Assembly: GCF_048984525.1 (NCBI RefSeq)
Contig: NZ_JBMGJC010000005.1
Coordinates: 124,001-188,000, forward strand
Length of the DNA stretch: 64,000 nucleotides
Reading direction: 5' to 3'
Source of the DNA: Syntrophopropionicum propionicicum_A
Lineage (GTDB): Bacteria; Bacillota; Desulfotomaculia; Desulfotomaculales; Pelotomaculaceae
The notes under the pieces were generated by a model that saw only the letters and a list, made by a program, of their open reading frames with translations, was not told the origin of the DNA and ran no database searches. How positions within the stretch are numbered: the first letter of the stretch is position 1; each line of letters starts with the position of its first letter. Both the position numbers and the translations under genes were made by a program. This document shows positions 51,460 to 60,100 of the stretch, one piece after another.

Positions 51460-52308
51460 TTATTTCTCCCCCTGCAGGTGTAATGCCAGAAGTTTAGCCA
51501 AAGTTTCTTTCATCTGCGGCCTGGGGACAATCTTGTCTATAAAACCGTGCTCTTTAAAGAACTCGGCCCGCTGGAACCCCTCCGGCAGTCTCTGGCGGAT
51601 GGTCTGCTCAATGACCCTGGGGCCGGTAAAACCGATCATGGACTCAGGTTCGGCCAGAATAATATCGCCGAGGGCGGCAAAGCTGGCGCTGACGCCGCCG
51701 GTCGTGGGATCAGTAATCACAGTAATATAAAGCTGTCCAGCCTCGCTCAGCCTGGCCAGGGCCTCCACTGTTTTGGCCAGTTGCATCAAAGACAGTATCC
51801 CTTCCTGCATGCGGGCTCCCCCGGAAGCCGCGAATATGACAAGAGGCTTTCCGGCAGCAGCTGCCAGCTCTATAGCCCTGGTAATTTTCTCACCGACCAC
51901 GGTGCCCATACTGGCCATCATGAAATTGGTATCCATAACAACTATGACCAGCGGAATATTATTGATGGTCCCTTCTCCATATACCACCGCTTCATTGAGA
52001 CCGCTTTTATTACGCGCTTCAACCAACTTATTGGCGTAATCGGAAAGCTTAAAAGGGTTAACAGGTAGTATACCGGCGTCGTTCTCACGGAAACTGCCGC
52101 TGTCCAAAGTCATCTGTATCCGTTCGGAAGCGGTCAGCCTGAAGTGAAAACCACACTGACATACCTTGTAGTTTTTTAATAAATCCTTATTCAACAAGAT
52201 TTCACCGCAGCGCCCGCACTTGCTCCATATGCCCTCTGGAATTTCACGGTTTTCCGACTCTGATTGGGCGGCTGCATTTTTTTGTTTGCGAAAAGCTTCT
52301 AATACCAA
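51460..52308 (-). CDS. accD: Acetyl-CoA carboxylase carboxyltransferase subunit beta
   Basis: Partner of AccA. The protein of 282 residues has the N-terminal zinc ribbon (SKCGRCGEILLNKDLLKNYK, VCQCGFHF) and the crotonase-like core with FAASGGARMQEGILSLMQLA and GGVSASFAALGDIILAEPES. TTG 52308 is preferred over GTG 52317 because GGGGTG then lies six bases ahead; it gives MVLEAFRKQKN. Confidence 0.95.
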   Translation of the reverse strand: MVLEAFRKQKNAAAQSESENREIPEGIWSKCGRCGEILLNKDLLKNYKVCQCGFHFRLTASERIQMTLDSGSFRENDAGILPVNPFKLSDYANKLVEARNKSGLNEAVVYGEGTINNIPLVIVVMDTNFMMASMGTVVGEKITRAIELAAAAGKPLVIFAASGGARMQEGILSLMQLAKTVEALARLSEAGQLYITVITDPTTGGVSASFAALGDIILAEPESMIGFTGPRVIEQTIRQRLPEGFQRAEFFKEHGFIDKIVPRPQMKETLAKLLALHLQGEK

Positions 52309-52349
52309 AAAAAGCACCCCTTAATACTCTGCATGCATTAAAATATTTA

Positions 52350-52541
52350 TCAAACTGTATTAATAATCTCCATAGCCTCGTCGACTTCCGACTCAGGCAC
52401 CAGGATTTCTACCGAGGAGGAGTCGTTAGCCTGGGGAAGACCGATTATTCTCAATTTAACTAAAAAGCCTTCGGTGGCCAGAAGCATTTTCAACCTGTTG
52501 GCTTCTCTCTTATTTGGTGCGATATATACAACCGTCCACAC
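52350..52541 (-). CDS. Small DUF2007-like protein
   Basis: A 63-residue beta-alpha-beta protein (TVVYIAPNKREANRLKMLLA; VEILVPESEVDEAMEIINTV) of the putative signal-transducing, ACT-like small fold. It starts at GTG with GGAGG eight bases upstream. It lies 33 bp before accD and probably heads that operon. Role unknown. Confidence 0.75.
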   Translation of the reverse strand: MWTVVYIAPNKREANRLKMLLATEGFLVKLRIIGLPQANDSSSVEILVPESEVDEAMEIINTV

Positions 52542-52656
52542 GTTGAAGCCTCCTCTTTATAATTTGAGGCATGCCTTTTATTTTCTACCCATCTTCGCTG
52601 TAATCCTCTTTTTTGCTGAACATAAGTATACCCAGAGCCTATGCCCTGGATACAAG

Positions 52657-52712
52657 TGGGATGCGGGATGTGAGAAGTGAGACATAGGATGTGAAACGTG
52701 AGACTTGGGATG
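52657..52712. repeat. Heptamer tract, eight units in perfect register
   Basis: TGGGATG, CGGGATG, TGAGAAG, TGAGACA, TAGGATG, TGAAACG, TGAGACT, TGGGATG: exactly 56 bases. Positions 1, 3 and 5 of the unit (T, R, A) are most conserved. It lies between the mtrB stop region and the DUF2007-like gene. Confidence 0.85.
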
Positions 52713-52817
52713 TTCAAGTTTTCCGTCCTACATGGAACTTTTGAGAAATCAATAAGGAATACCCGGATTCTTATGTCCCACTACACACATCTAATGTCTC
52801 ACTTGAGGGCAGACGGT

Positions 52818-53060
52818 TCATACGTCTGTCAGGATGCTTCCATGCCTGGTCAACAGTTCTACCTTGCCGCGTATCTTAATAGCTGAAGTATGTTCGGTAA
52901 ACTGGGCGATCATAATTTCACCTTTATCCAGCTTTTCTGAATGGTGAAACTTTGTATCCTTCCCACGGGTAAGGCCGATTATGGTAACACCGTTCTCGAG
53001 CGCTTTTATTACAACGTACTCTCCGGAAGTATCTCCAAAAGTAACCGGCAATATATTCAC
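52818..53060 (-). CDS. mtrB: Transcription attenuation protein MtrB (TRAP)
   Basis: TRAP is an 11-mer ring that binds tryptophan and (G/U)AG repeats in trp leaders. The 80-residue protein keeps the diagnostic stretch YVVIKALENGVTIIGLTRGK, then DTKFHHSEKLDKGEIMIAQF, then TEHTSAIKIRG, including the KKR-type RNA-contact residues (K37-, K56- and R58-equivalents). GAGGTG precedes the ATG. In Bacillus it sits by folE (mtrA); here its neighbours are dnaE and accD. No trp genes are in the window. Confidence 0.95.
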   Translation of the reverse strand: MNILPVTFGDTSGEYVVIKALENGVTIIGLTRGKDTKFHHSEKLDKGEIMIAQFTEHTSAIKIRGKVELLTRHGSILTDV

Positions 53061-53165
53061 CTCTTAAAATTTTCCAATTTTTTATCTATCTTAACATACC
53101 GGTTATGGTTTGACAAGCGCTGAGGCACGGCAGGCACGCAGCAGCACACTTTTTGCGGTCTGTTT

Positions 53166-56100
53166 TTATAACTCCAGGATGCTGAAAAAATCATTCTTCT
53201 TTACCTTTTTATTACCGGGGTTCTTCGCCTCTGAACTGATAACCATAGTTTCCTGCCCTGCCGCTTCAACCGTTTTTCCCCTTCCCGGGTCCAGCTGCAG
53301 CATGTTATTATTTCTTTTCACTTTAACCCTGGCCTTGCCGAGCAGCTCTTCCAGCCTCCCTATCAGCACTCCGGAGAGGTCAACGTAGAACTCTTCCCCC
53401 GCCTTGATAACTTTCTTCTCTTCTTCAAAGTGTAAAAACACAGGTGAATTACCCTTGAAGCTGCTCATGATAATTTGCACCTGGTCCAGCAGGGGTGAGC
53501 CGGCGTTCTTGATTTTCAGGTGAAGTTCTCCCTCCAGCTGGCTTTCCAGCGTGGAAATTGCATCTCCTATTATCTTTGTTTCCTCCCCGTTTTCCCTGCT
53601 CTTGCCTTTTACCACAACCACCTCGTCGATCCTGAGGGCCAGGCGGCTCTGAGCGTAGGGGCGCGGGTAAACGACGACTTCAATTGAGCCCGTAAGGTCC
53701 TCCACCGTAAGGATGGCCATGGTCTCCCCCCGGCGGGTGCTGGTTTTCTTCAAACCTGTTATCAGCCCGCCCAGCACTACCTCGCTGTTGTCAGGCAGCT
53801 CCGGCACTTCCACCGCAGTTACCGTCGACAGCATGTTCAACACTGCGCGGTATTGTGAAAGAGGATGCCCGCTGATATACAGGCCGAGGGTTTCTTTTTC
53901 GAGAGCCAGCATTTCATCCACAGGGTATTCCCCCACCTCGGGCAGGCTGATGCTTACTGAATCGCGGCTCCCGTCCATGAAATCCAGGAGCGACAGCTGC
54001 CCGTTTTCCCGCTCGCGCTGCGACTGCTGCGCCAGACCCAGGCCTGAGTCCACCGCCGCCATCAGCTGGGCCCGGCGGTACCCCAGAGAGTCAAACGCGC
54101 CGCATTTGATCAGGCTCTCCAGCACTCTCCTGTTGACGACCTTCGTGTCCAGGCGCCGGCAAAAATCAGAGTAGTCGCTGAAAGGCCCGTCCTGTTCCCT
54201 GGAACGGATGATTGACTCCACCGCTCCCATGCCGACGTTCTTAACCGCGGCAAGACCGAAGCGGACCTTACTGCCCGCCACCGTGAAGCTCTCCCGGCTC
54301 TCGTTGACGTCCGGCGGCAGGACCTCTATGCCCAGGCGCCTGCATTCTTCTATATAAGCGGATACTTTATCGGTATTGTCTTTAACCGAGGTCAGCAGGG
54401 CGGCCATAAACTGGCGCGCATAGTTGGCCTTCAGGTAAGCGGTCTGGTATGAGACCAGCGCGTAGGCGGCCGAGTGACTGTTATGGACAATAATGTCATT
54501 AGCCACAAAGTTGTGCGTCCCGTCTACTGTAAGATCATATGTCATTTCCTGTCCCGCGTGCTCAATGGAAATAATCTCGTCCCAAAGAATGTCGGAGTAA
54601 GACAGCCTGGATAATTCAGGAGATTGCAAGTAGTCGGCAACCAGCTGTAAAGTCTCGCGCCTGTATCCTTTTTTTATTTTTTTATTAACTGCCCAGAAGT
54701 TTCGTTCACTAATACCAATCTGGCGGGCAATTTCCTTTAACGATCTTTGCCCCAGTTTTTTTTCTATTTCCTTTCTTAGAAGGCTGAAAATCTCATATGG
54801 TATTAAATCATTACTGCCTCTGGCAAAAGTCATTGGCAAGCTGTTATTAATATATGGATGGTTAACAACTAATTTTGTTAAATCAGCAGCCCTTTGACCA
54901 ACAAAACAAAAACCAACTAAGTCAATAAACCTTTGCAAACTGTCATAACCGGTTACATTAACAGTAAAACCTTTTTTAAGGGAACCCTTATATTTAAAAC
55001 TCTTTATATGAACTGTTGATTTTATTGAAAGCCTTAAAAGCAAGTGTTGAATTTGGTAAGCAAGTGTTTCTGATGATGTCGCATAATATACCTGAGTGTT
55101 TCTGCAATCTACACAACCATCCCCGACCCACAACTTTCCAAGAAAAAAAGCAATGTCATTGTTATTAAGTTCAAAAATTTCTTCCGGAATAAACTTGTCA
55201 ACTGCCTTCTTCCATTGCAGGCCCATATTGACAATAAATTGTTTCGCTTCGTTAAATTGCTTGACGCCCTTTTTTACATTAACAACATGTACTTCATACT
55301 TGTCTCTACGCTCAACAACAGTAGCTCGAGCGTTTCTAAACTGAGATAAATAATGAAGATAATCATTAAGTTCCTCTTTACTGTTTGTATAGTAGTAAAA
55401 AGTATGAGGATGACAAGTATTACCCTCGGAAAGCACATAAGCCAGTACGGCAAGTTCATGCTTAGACATGGACTTTGAGCTTTGTAAAGGCAGATAACGC
55501 GGAACGGCTATATGATCTCCTTTGTTTAATGACTTTAGCGGCTTCCACCCTTGAAAAGAAAGAAACTTATGTTTGGATGTAGCCTTAATTATTCTCCCTG
55601 TCCTTGTCCTTAACCTATAAACATCTTTTATGCCATTTTCATATATTGCCGATATTTTACCTTTTACCAGTTTCAAGTTTTCGTCAAGAGTCAAAACGGT
55701 ACAAAAATCATTTGTTTCATATATCTCTTTAATTGTTTTTATTCGTCCCTCGCAGTTCACAACCTTTGTATCACCTGTTAAGCACTTATTAAAGCCATAC
55801 CCCGCGAAGTATTCCATTAAGTCAAAGATCTGGCCGGCAATATTTTCGTCAATGCCATTTTTGACCGCGCCTTCCACAAACTGCGAGCGCAGACCCGCGA
55901 TAATCTCCGGTTTTTTCTTGCCCATGGCCCGGCGCAGCATATCAGCCTCGCCCAGGGTAAACCCGGCCAGTTCGCTCGATATGCGCATGACCTGTTCCTG
56001 GTACAGGATCACGCCGTAGGTGTCCTTTAATATGGGCTCCAGTTTGGGGTGGAGATAGCTTGTTTTTTTAATCCCGTGTTTATTCTTGACGAAATCTTCC

Positions 56101-58010
56101 ACCATGCCGCTGCCAAGCGGGCCGGGGCGGTACAATGCCACCAGGGCCACGATATCCTCAAACACTTCCGGCTTCAGGTCCCTCAGGATGGCCCGCATGC
56201 CGCTGCTTTCCAGCTGAAACACCCCGGCGGTTTCACCCCTGGACAGCATTTCGTAGGTTAACTTATCATCTATGGGTATCTTGTCTATATCCACCTCAAC
56301 GCCGGCGCTATCAGCGATACTCTTGAGCGCGTCGCTGATCACAGTCAGGGTCCTCAGGCCCAGCATGTCCATCTTTAACAGGCCCAGCTCTTCTACCGTC
56401 CCCATGGCGAACTGGGTTGTTACCGGCCCGTCCGAAGCCTTGTACAGGGGAAGGTAATGGGTCAAAGGTTCAGGTGTGATCACTATGCCGGCGGCGTGAG
56501 TGGAGGCGTGCCTGGGCATGCCTTCAAGCGCGGCGGCGGTGTCAATCAGTTTTTTTACTTCTGCTCTTTGGTCGTAAAGTTCTTTTAATTCAGTCGCGTC
56601 ATGCAGGGCTTTTTCTATGGTAATATTTAGTTCGGCCGGCACCAGCTTGGCCACCCTGTCCACATCGCCGTAGGGCATGCTCAGCGCCCTGCCCACGTCC
56701 CTGATGGCGGCCCGGGCCGCCATTGTGCCGAAGGTTATAATTTGCGCCACGTGGTCCACGCCGTATTTTCGGACCACATAGTCAATAACCTCGCTCCGCC
56801 GCTCGAAGCAAAAATCGATATCTATGTCCGGCATCGATACTCTCTCGGGGTTGAGAAACCTTTCGAACAGAAGACCGTATCTCAGCGGGTCGATATTGGT
56901 TATGCCCAGGCTATAAGCAACCAGGCTGCCGGCAGCGGAACCACGGCCGGGGCCCACCGGTATACCGTTGGTCCTGGCGAAATGGATGAAATCCCAGACT
57001 ATCAGGAAGTAGGCCGAGTAGCCCATCTGTTTGATGACGCCCAGCTCAAATTCCATCCGCTTTTTGATCTCGCCGCCGATGTCGCCGTATAACCTCCGCA
57101 CCCCGCGGTAGCAGAGCTCTTCCAGGTAAGTGTCGGCATTATACCCTGCAGGCACCTCGTAGTGAGGCAGGTAGTAACTGCCGAATTCCATATTTACGTT
57201 GCAGCGTTCCGCAATCTCCAGGGTGTTCTGCAGCGCCTGCGGGTATTCACCAAAAAGGAGCTGCATCTCGCCCGGGCTTTTCAGGTAAAGCTCTTCCGAC
57301 TGAAATTTCATCCTGCCCGGGTCGTCCACGCTTTTGCCGGTCTGGATGGCCAGCAGCACGTCCTGGCTGCCGGCGTCCTCACGCCTCACGTAGTGGACGT
57401 CGTTGGTCGCAACCAGGGGGATACCCATCTCCCTGTGTATTTTCAGCAGTTCCCTGTTGGCTGTACGCTGTTCTGCAAAACCGTGGTCCTGCAGTTCGAG
57501 GAAATAGTTTTCCGGACCAAATATATCACGGTATTCGGCCGCCGCCTGCCTTGCTTTTTCATGATCCCCGGCCAGAATTTTGGCCGCCACCTCCCCGGCG
57601 ATGCAACCGCTTAAAGCGATCAGGCCCCTGCTGCAGGCAGCCAGGACTTCCTTGTCGACCCTGGGCCTGTAGTAAAATCCTCTGGTAAAACCCTGTGATA
57701 CGACTTCAAGGAGGTTGTGGTAGCCTTCCTCGTTCTCCGCCAGCAGGACCAGGTGATAAAGGTTGTCGTCTATCCTGGGGGTGCGGTCAGACATGGTACG
57801 CGGCGCCACGTAAACCTCACAGCCTAAAACGGGCTTGATCCCGGCATTCCTGCAGGTCTTATAAAATTCCACCACGCCGTGCATGGCGCCGTGGTCTGTG
57901 ATCGCCAGCGCCGGCATGCCCATCTCGCCGGCTCTGGCCACCGCCTGCTTAATCCGGGCCGCACCGTCTAAAAGGCTGTACTGAGAGTGAAAGTGCAAAT
58001 GGACAAACAA
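53166..58010 (-). CDS. dnaE: DNA polymerase III subunit alpha (DnaE) carrying an intein
   Basis: The replicative polymerase. The precursor is 1614 residues, or about 1179 after splicing. The PHP domain begins FVHLHFHSQYSLLDGAARIK; the catalytic Asp pair lies in PDIDIDFCFERRSEVIDYVV, followed by PGRGSAAGSLVAYSLGI. The extein junction is YFAGYGFNK/SHSAAYALVSYQ. The OB domain is near the C-terminus (TSTRRGETMAILTVEDLTGS). TTG 58010 is the start: AAAGGAGG lies nine bases ahead and the product begins FVHLH as in other DnaE. Confidence 0.96.
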   Translation of the reverse strand: MFVHLHFHSQYSLLDGAARIKQAVARAGEMGMPALAITDHGAMHGVVEFYKTCRNAGIKPVLGCEVYVAPRTMSDRTPRIDDNLYHLVLLAENEEGYHNLLEVVSQGFTRGFYYRPRVDKEVLAACSRGLIALSGCIAGEVAAKILAGDHEKARQAAAEYRDIFGPENYFLELQDHGFAEQRTANRELLKIHREMGIPLVATNDVHYVRREDAGSQDVLLAIQTGKSVDDPGRMKFQSEELYLKSPGEMQLLFGEYPQALQNTLEIAERCNVNMEFGSYYLPHYEVPAGYNADTYLEELCYRGVRRLYGDIGGEIKKRMEFELGVIKQMGYSAYFLIVWDFIHFARTNGIPVGPGRGSAAGSLVAYSLGITNIDPLRYGLLFERFLNPERVSMPDIDIDFCFERRSEVIDYVVRKYGVDHVAQIITFGTMAARAAIRDVGRALSMPYGDVDRVAKLVPAELNITIEKALHDATELKELYDQRAEVKKLIDTAAALEGMPRHASTHAAGIVITPEPLTHYLPLYKASDGPVTTQFAMGTVEELGLLKMDMLGLRTLTVISDALKSIADSAGVEVDIDKIPIDDKLTYEMLSRGETAGVFQLESSGMRAILRDLKPEVFEDIVALVALYRPGPLGSGMVEDFVKNKHGIKKTSYLHPKLEPILKDTYGVILYQEQVMRISSELAGFTLGEADMLRRAMGKKKPEIIAGLRSQFVEGAVKNGIDENIAGQIFDLMEYFAGYGFNKCLTGDTKVVNCEGRIKTIKEIYETNDFCTVLTLDENLKLVKGKISAIYENGIKDVYRLRTRTGRIIKATSKHKFLSFQGWKPLKSLNKGDHIAVPRYLPLQSSKSMSKHELAVLAYVLSEGNTCHPHTFYYYTNSKEELNDYLHYLSQFRNARATVVERRDKYEVHVVNVKKGVKQFNEAKQFIVNMGLQWKKAVDKFIPEEIFELNNNDIAFFLGKLWVGDGCVDCRNTQVYYATSSETLAYQIQHLLLRLSIKSTVHIKSFKYKGSLKKGFTVNVTGYDSLQRFIDLVGFCFVGQRAADLTKLVVNHPYINNSLPMTFARGSNDLIPYEIFSLLRKEIEKKLGQRSLKEIARQIGISERNFWAVNKKIKKGYRRETLQLVADYLQSPELSRLSYSDILWDEIISIEHAGQEMTYDLTVDGTHNFVANDIIVHNSHSAAYALVSYQTAYLKANYARQFMAALLTSVKDNTDKVSAYIEECRRLGIEVLPPDVNESRESFTVAGSKVRFGLAAVKNVGMGAVESIIRSREQDGPFSDYSDFCRRLDTKVVNRRVLESLIKCGAFDSLGYRRAQLMAAVDSGLGLAQQSQRERENGQLSLLDFMDGSRDSVSISLPEVGEYPVDEMLALEKETLGLYISGHPLSQYRAVLNMLSTVTAVEVPELPDNSEVVLGGLITGLKKTSTRRGETMAILTVEDLTGSIEVVVYPRPYAQSRLALRIDEVVVVKGKSRENGEETKIIGDAISTLESQLEGELHLKIKNAGSPLLDQVQIIMSSFKGNSPVFLHFEEEKKVIKAGEEFYVDLSGVLIGRLEELLGKARVKVKRNNNMLQLDPGRGKTVEAAGQETMVISSEAKNPGNKKVKKNDFFSILEL
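54480..55784 (-). mobile_element. LAGLIDADG-type intein in dnaE (435 residues)
   Basis: Residues 743-1177 of the precursor. Block A is CLTGDTKVVNCEG, block B has TSKHKFLSF, two LAGLIDADG-type helices are LAVLAYVLSEGNT and IAFFLGKLWVGDGC, and the C-terminal blocks are MTYDLTVDGTHNFVANDIIV and HN before Ser+1. Catalytic Cys1, the B-block His, penultimate His and Asn are all present, so splicing should work. It is visibly richer in A/T than the extein. Conserved active-site insertion. Confidence 0.95.
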
Positions 58011-58065
58011 ATGATTGACACCTCCTTTCACAAATATATTTACTTTGATTTATTATTGCATTAAG

Positions 58066-58593
58066 TTAAACCAGATCCGCCCATTTACCCCCGGTTACGA
58101 TCTCCAGCTGCTCCATTGTAACCGGCAAGGCCGAGTGGGGCGTGCCGGCGGCGGCATAAACCACCGGGAAACGGTACATCGAATCATCAAGCAGTACTGG
58201 TATGTCTTCGGCCAGCGCCAGCGGGCACACACCACCGACCGTGTAGCCGGTAACGCGCTGGACCGTGTCCGGGTCGGCCATCCTTACCCTGGAAGCTCCC
58301 AGCAGCCTTTTCAGCTTGCCGCTTTTAATTTTATTGTCACCGCTGGCCACAACCAAGACCGGGTTTTCATCAGCCAGAAACAGCAGTGTTTTGGCGATCT
58401 GTCCTACCTCAACACCTAAAGCAGCAGCAGCCAGCTCGCAGGTGCTGGTGCTCTCCTCAAACTCAATAATTTTCAAACCTATGTTGTACTGGTCCAGGTA
58501 TAGCTGGACCTTTTCGATGACGTTCAGAAAAAGACCACCCCTTTTACTCTGTAATTCATTCCTGAAAACGGTAAACATATTGACCGGATTCAC
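58066..58593 (-). CDS. YbaK/EbsC-type aminoacyl-tRNA deacylase
   Basis: A free-standing editing domain like ProX/YbaK, which hydrolyses mischarged tRNA. It shows FEESTSTCELAAAALGVEVG, QIAKTLLFLADENPVLVVAS and GDNKIKSGKLKRLLG with the catalytic Lys, and VGGVCPLAL. The N-terminus is uncertain: homology starts near NVIEKVQLYLDQYNI (about residue 24), and AAAGGGGTGG precedes a CTG there, so the real start may be internal. It lies 55 bp before dnaE on the same strand. Confidence 0.88.
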   Translation of the reverse strand: MNPVNMFTVFRNELQSKRGGLFLNVIEKVQLYLDQYNIGLKIIEFEESTSTCELAAAALGVEVGQIAKTLLFLADENPVLVVASGDNKIKSGKLKRLLGASRVRMADPDTVQRVTGYTVGGVCPLALAEDIPVLLDDSMYRFPVVYAAAGTPHSALPVTMEQLEIVTGGKWADLV

Positions 58594-58735
58594 AGAATTA
58601 ATCAGGATTTACAGGATTGAAGCATTATTTTTTTATATTAGGATTAATATTTCAACATATTTTTACCTTAAAATTTTACTTAAAATCCTGTTAATCAGTT
58701 TAAATCATGTTAATCCTGTCAATTTGTTTAAACTA
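58594..58735. repeat. Inverted AATCCTGT(T/A)AAT repeat
   Basis: ATTAATCAGGATTTACAGGATT near the left end is answered by AATCCTGTTAATCAG and ATGTTAATCCTGTCAA near the right end, with an AT-rich core. Such units are scattered in many bacterial genomes. It fills the spacer between trmL and the YbaK gene. Confidence 0.6.
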
Positions 58736-58763
58736 TATTCCCAGCAGTGGATGTCTATTTAGC

Positions 58764-59222
58764 TTACCTCAGTCTCGGAAAGCCCTGCTGCCTTAAAGCC
58801 TCATACAGCACCACCGCCACCGAGTTGGCCAGGTTTAGCGACCTGGCCTCACTGATCATCGGCACCCGGATTTGAGCACCCGGGTAGCCGCCCAGTATTT
58901 CCGGCGGCAGCCCCCTGGTTTCCCTGCCGAAAATTAAAAAACCACCGGTCTCGTATGTAACTTCCGAGTAAAAACTTGAGGCTTTGGTTGTGGCGAAGTA
59001 GAACCGACCGCCTTTATAACGGCGGGCGAAGTCCGCAAAACTGTCGTGGTAAATTATTTCCACCAGGCTCCAGTAATCGAGGCCGGCCCGCTTGAGGTAT
59101 TTGTCTTCAGTTGAAAAGCCCAGCGGTTTTATTAAATGGAGCGCCGTGCCGGTAACGGCACAGGTCCTGGCTATGTTTCCGGTGTTGGCCGGTATCTCGG
59201 GCTCAACCAGCACTATGTTCAA
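58764..59222 (-). CDS. trmL: tRNA (cytidine(34)-2'-O)-methyltransferase
   Basis: A SPOUT enzyme that methylates the wobble position of certain tRNA-Leu. The 152-residue protein has NIVLVEPEIPANTGNIARTC, FLIFGRETRGLPPEIL and the knot motif RVPMISEARSLNLANSVAVV. It overlaps the nth stop by 4 bp. A tRNA-Leu(CAA) target is also in this window. Confidence 0.94.
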   Translation of the reverse strand: MNIVLVEPEIPANTGNIARTCAVTGTALHLIKPLGFSTEDKYLKRAGLDYWSLVEIIYHDSFADFARRYKGGRFYFATTKASSFYSEVTYETGGFLIFGRETRGLPPEILGGYPGAQIRVPMISEARSLNLANSVAVVLYEALRQQGFPRLR

Positions 59223-59878
59223 GACGGTTCACTTCCTGATGCGTAAAAACTGCAGTGATTTTTTAAACAGCATTTATAACATGACGGCTTCCTGGCAGAA
59301 CAGATTTCACGGCCGTGAAAAATTAACCTGTGGTGAAACGGCATCCTTTCTTCAGGCTGGACACAGGCTGCCAGGTCCCCCTCGACCTTAACCGGGTCAC
59401 GCGCCGCGGACAGCCCCAGCCTGCGGGCCACGCGAAAGACATGCGTATCGACAGGCAGGGCGCTGCCGCCATAAGCCACCCCGATGATTACACCCGCGGT
59501 TTTTCTCCCTACCCCCGGCAGCGTCTCCAGCTCACTCCTGGTCATGGGTACGCGGCCGCCGTGCGTTTGAACAATTTCCCTGGCGGATTCTATAATAAAC
59601 CTGCTCTTATTGCGGTACAAACCGCAGCCTTTAATCTCTTCGGCCAGTTCCTCCGGCGTGAGGCGGGCGAAGTCCTGGGGCTTATTATACTTTTTAAACA
59701 GTCGGGCGGTAATGCGGTTAACCTGCTTATCGGTACACTGGGCCGATAAAATTGCAGCTACCAAAAGCTCGAAGGGTGTCTGGAATACCAGAGAAGTACC
59801 GGCGTCCGGGTAATATTGTGCCAGTAAGTTTAAAATCTCGGTAATTTTTTCATTTTCCGAACATTGTACATTATCTAT
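59219..59878 (-). CDS. nth: Endonuclease III with no standard start codon
   Basis: DNA glycosylase/AP lyase. The helix-hairpin-helix with catalytic Lys is ETLPGVGRKTAGVIIGVAYG, the Asp is in VDTHVFRVARRLGL, and the Fe-S loop is C-x6-C-x2-C-x5-C. In-frame homologous sequence extends 38 codons upstream of the first TTG at 59764 (NEKITEILNLLAQYYPDAGT; QTPFELLVAAILSAQCTDKQ), giving the usual length of 219. No ATG, GTG or TTG lies there; ATA 59878 has GGAG eight bases ahead. Removing one base of an A7 run at 59892-59898 would join an upstream ATG. Confidence 0.85.
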   Translation of the reverse strand: MDNVQCSENEKITEILNLLAQYYPDAGTSLVFQTPFELLVAAILSAQCTDKQVNRITARLFKKYNKPQDFARLTPEELAEEIKGCGLYRNKSRFIIESAREIVQTHGGRVPMTRSELETLPGVGRKTAGVIIGVAYGGSALPVDTHVFRVARRLGLSAARDPVKVEGDLAACVQPEERMPFHHRLIFHGREICSARKPSCYKCCLKNHCSFYASGSEPS

Positions 59879-60100
59879 GAATAAAACTCCTTTTTTTGAG
59901 CATTCTTAAAAAATTAACTGGTTTTTACTTCCATTTGTAAATAGTTTATCACCTGCAATATTTTTTCAAGCACCTGTTTCTTCATTTGTTAATAAAGCAT
60001 ATCTTTCTGGGCAATAATAAAAAAAGTCCTGCAGATAGTCCAATTATACCACGAATTTTTGGATGATAATCTCTTCTTATTTTTAAAGGAGGACAGCTTA

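Noticed and set aside
52657..52712. Heptamer tract as a bona fide TRAP-binding site
   Set aside because: Triplets are spaced seven bases apart rather than five or six, and the same repeats lie at several loci unrelated to tryptophan.
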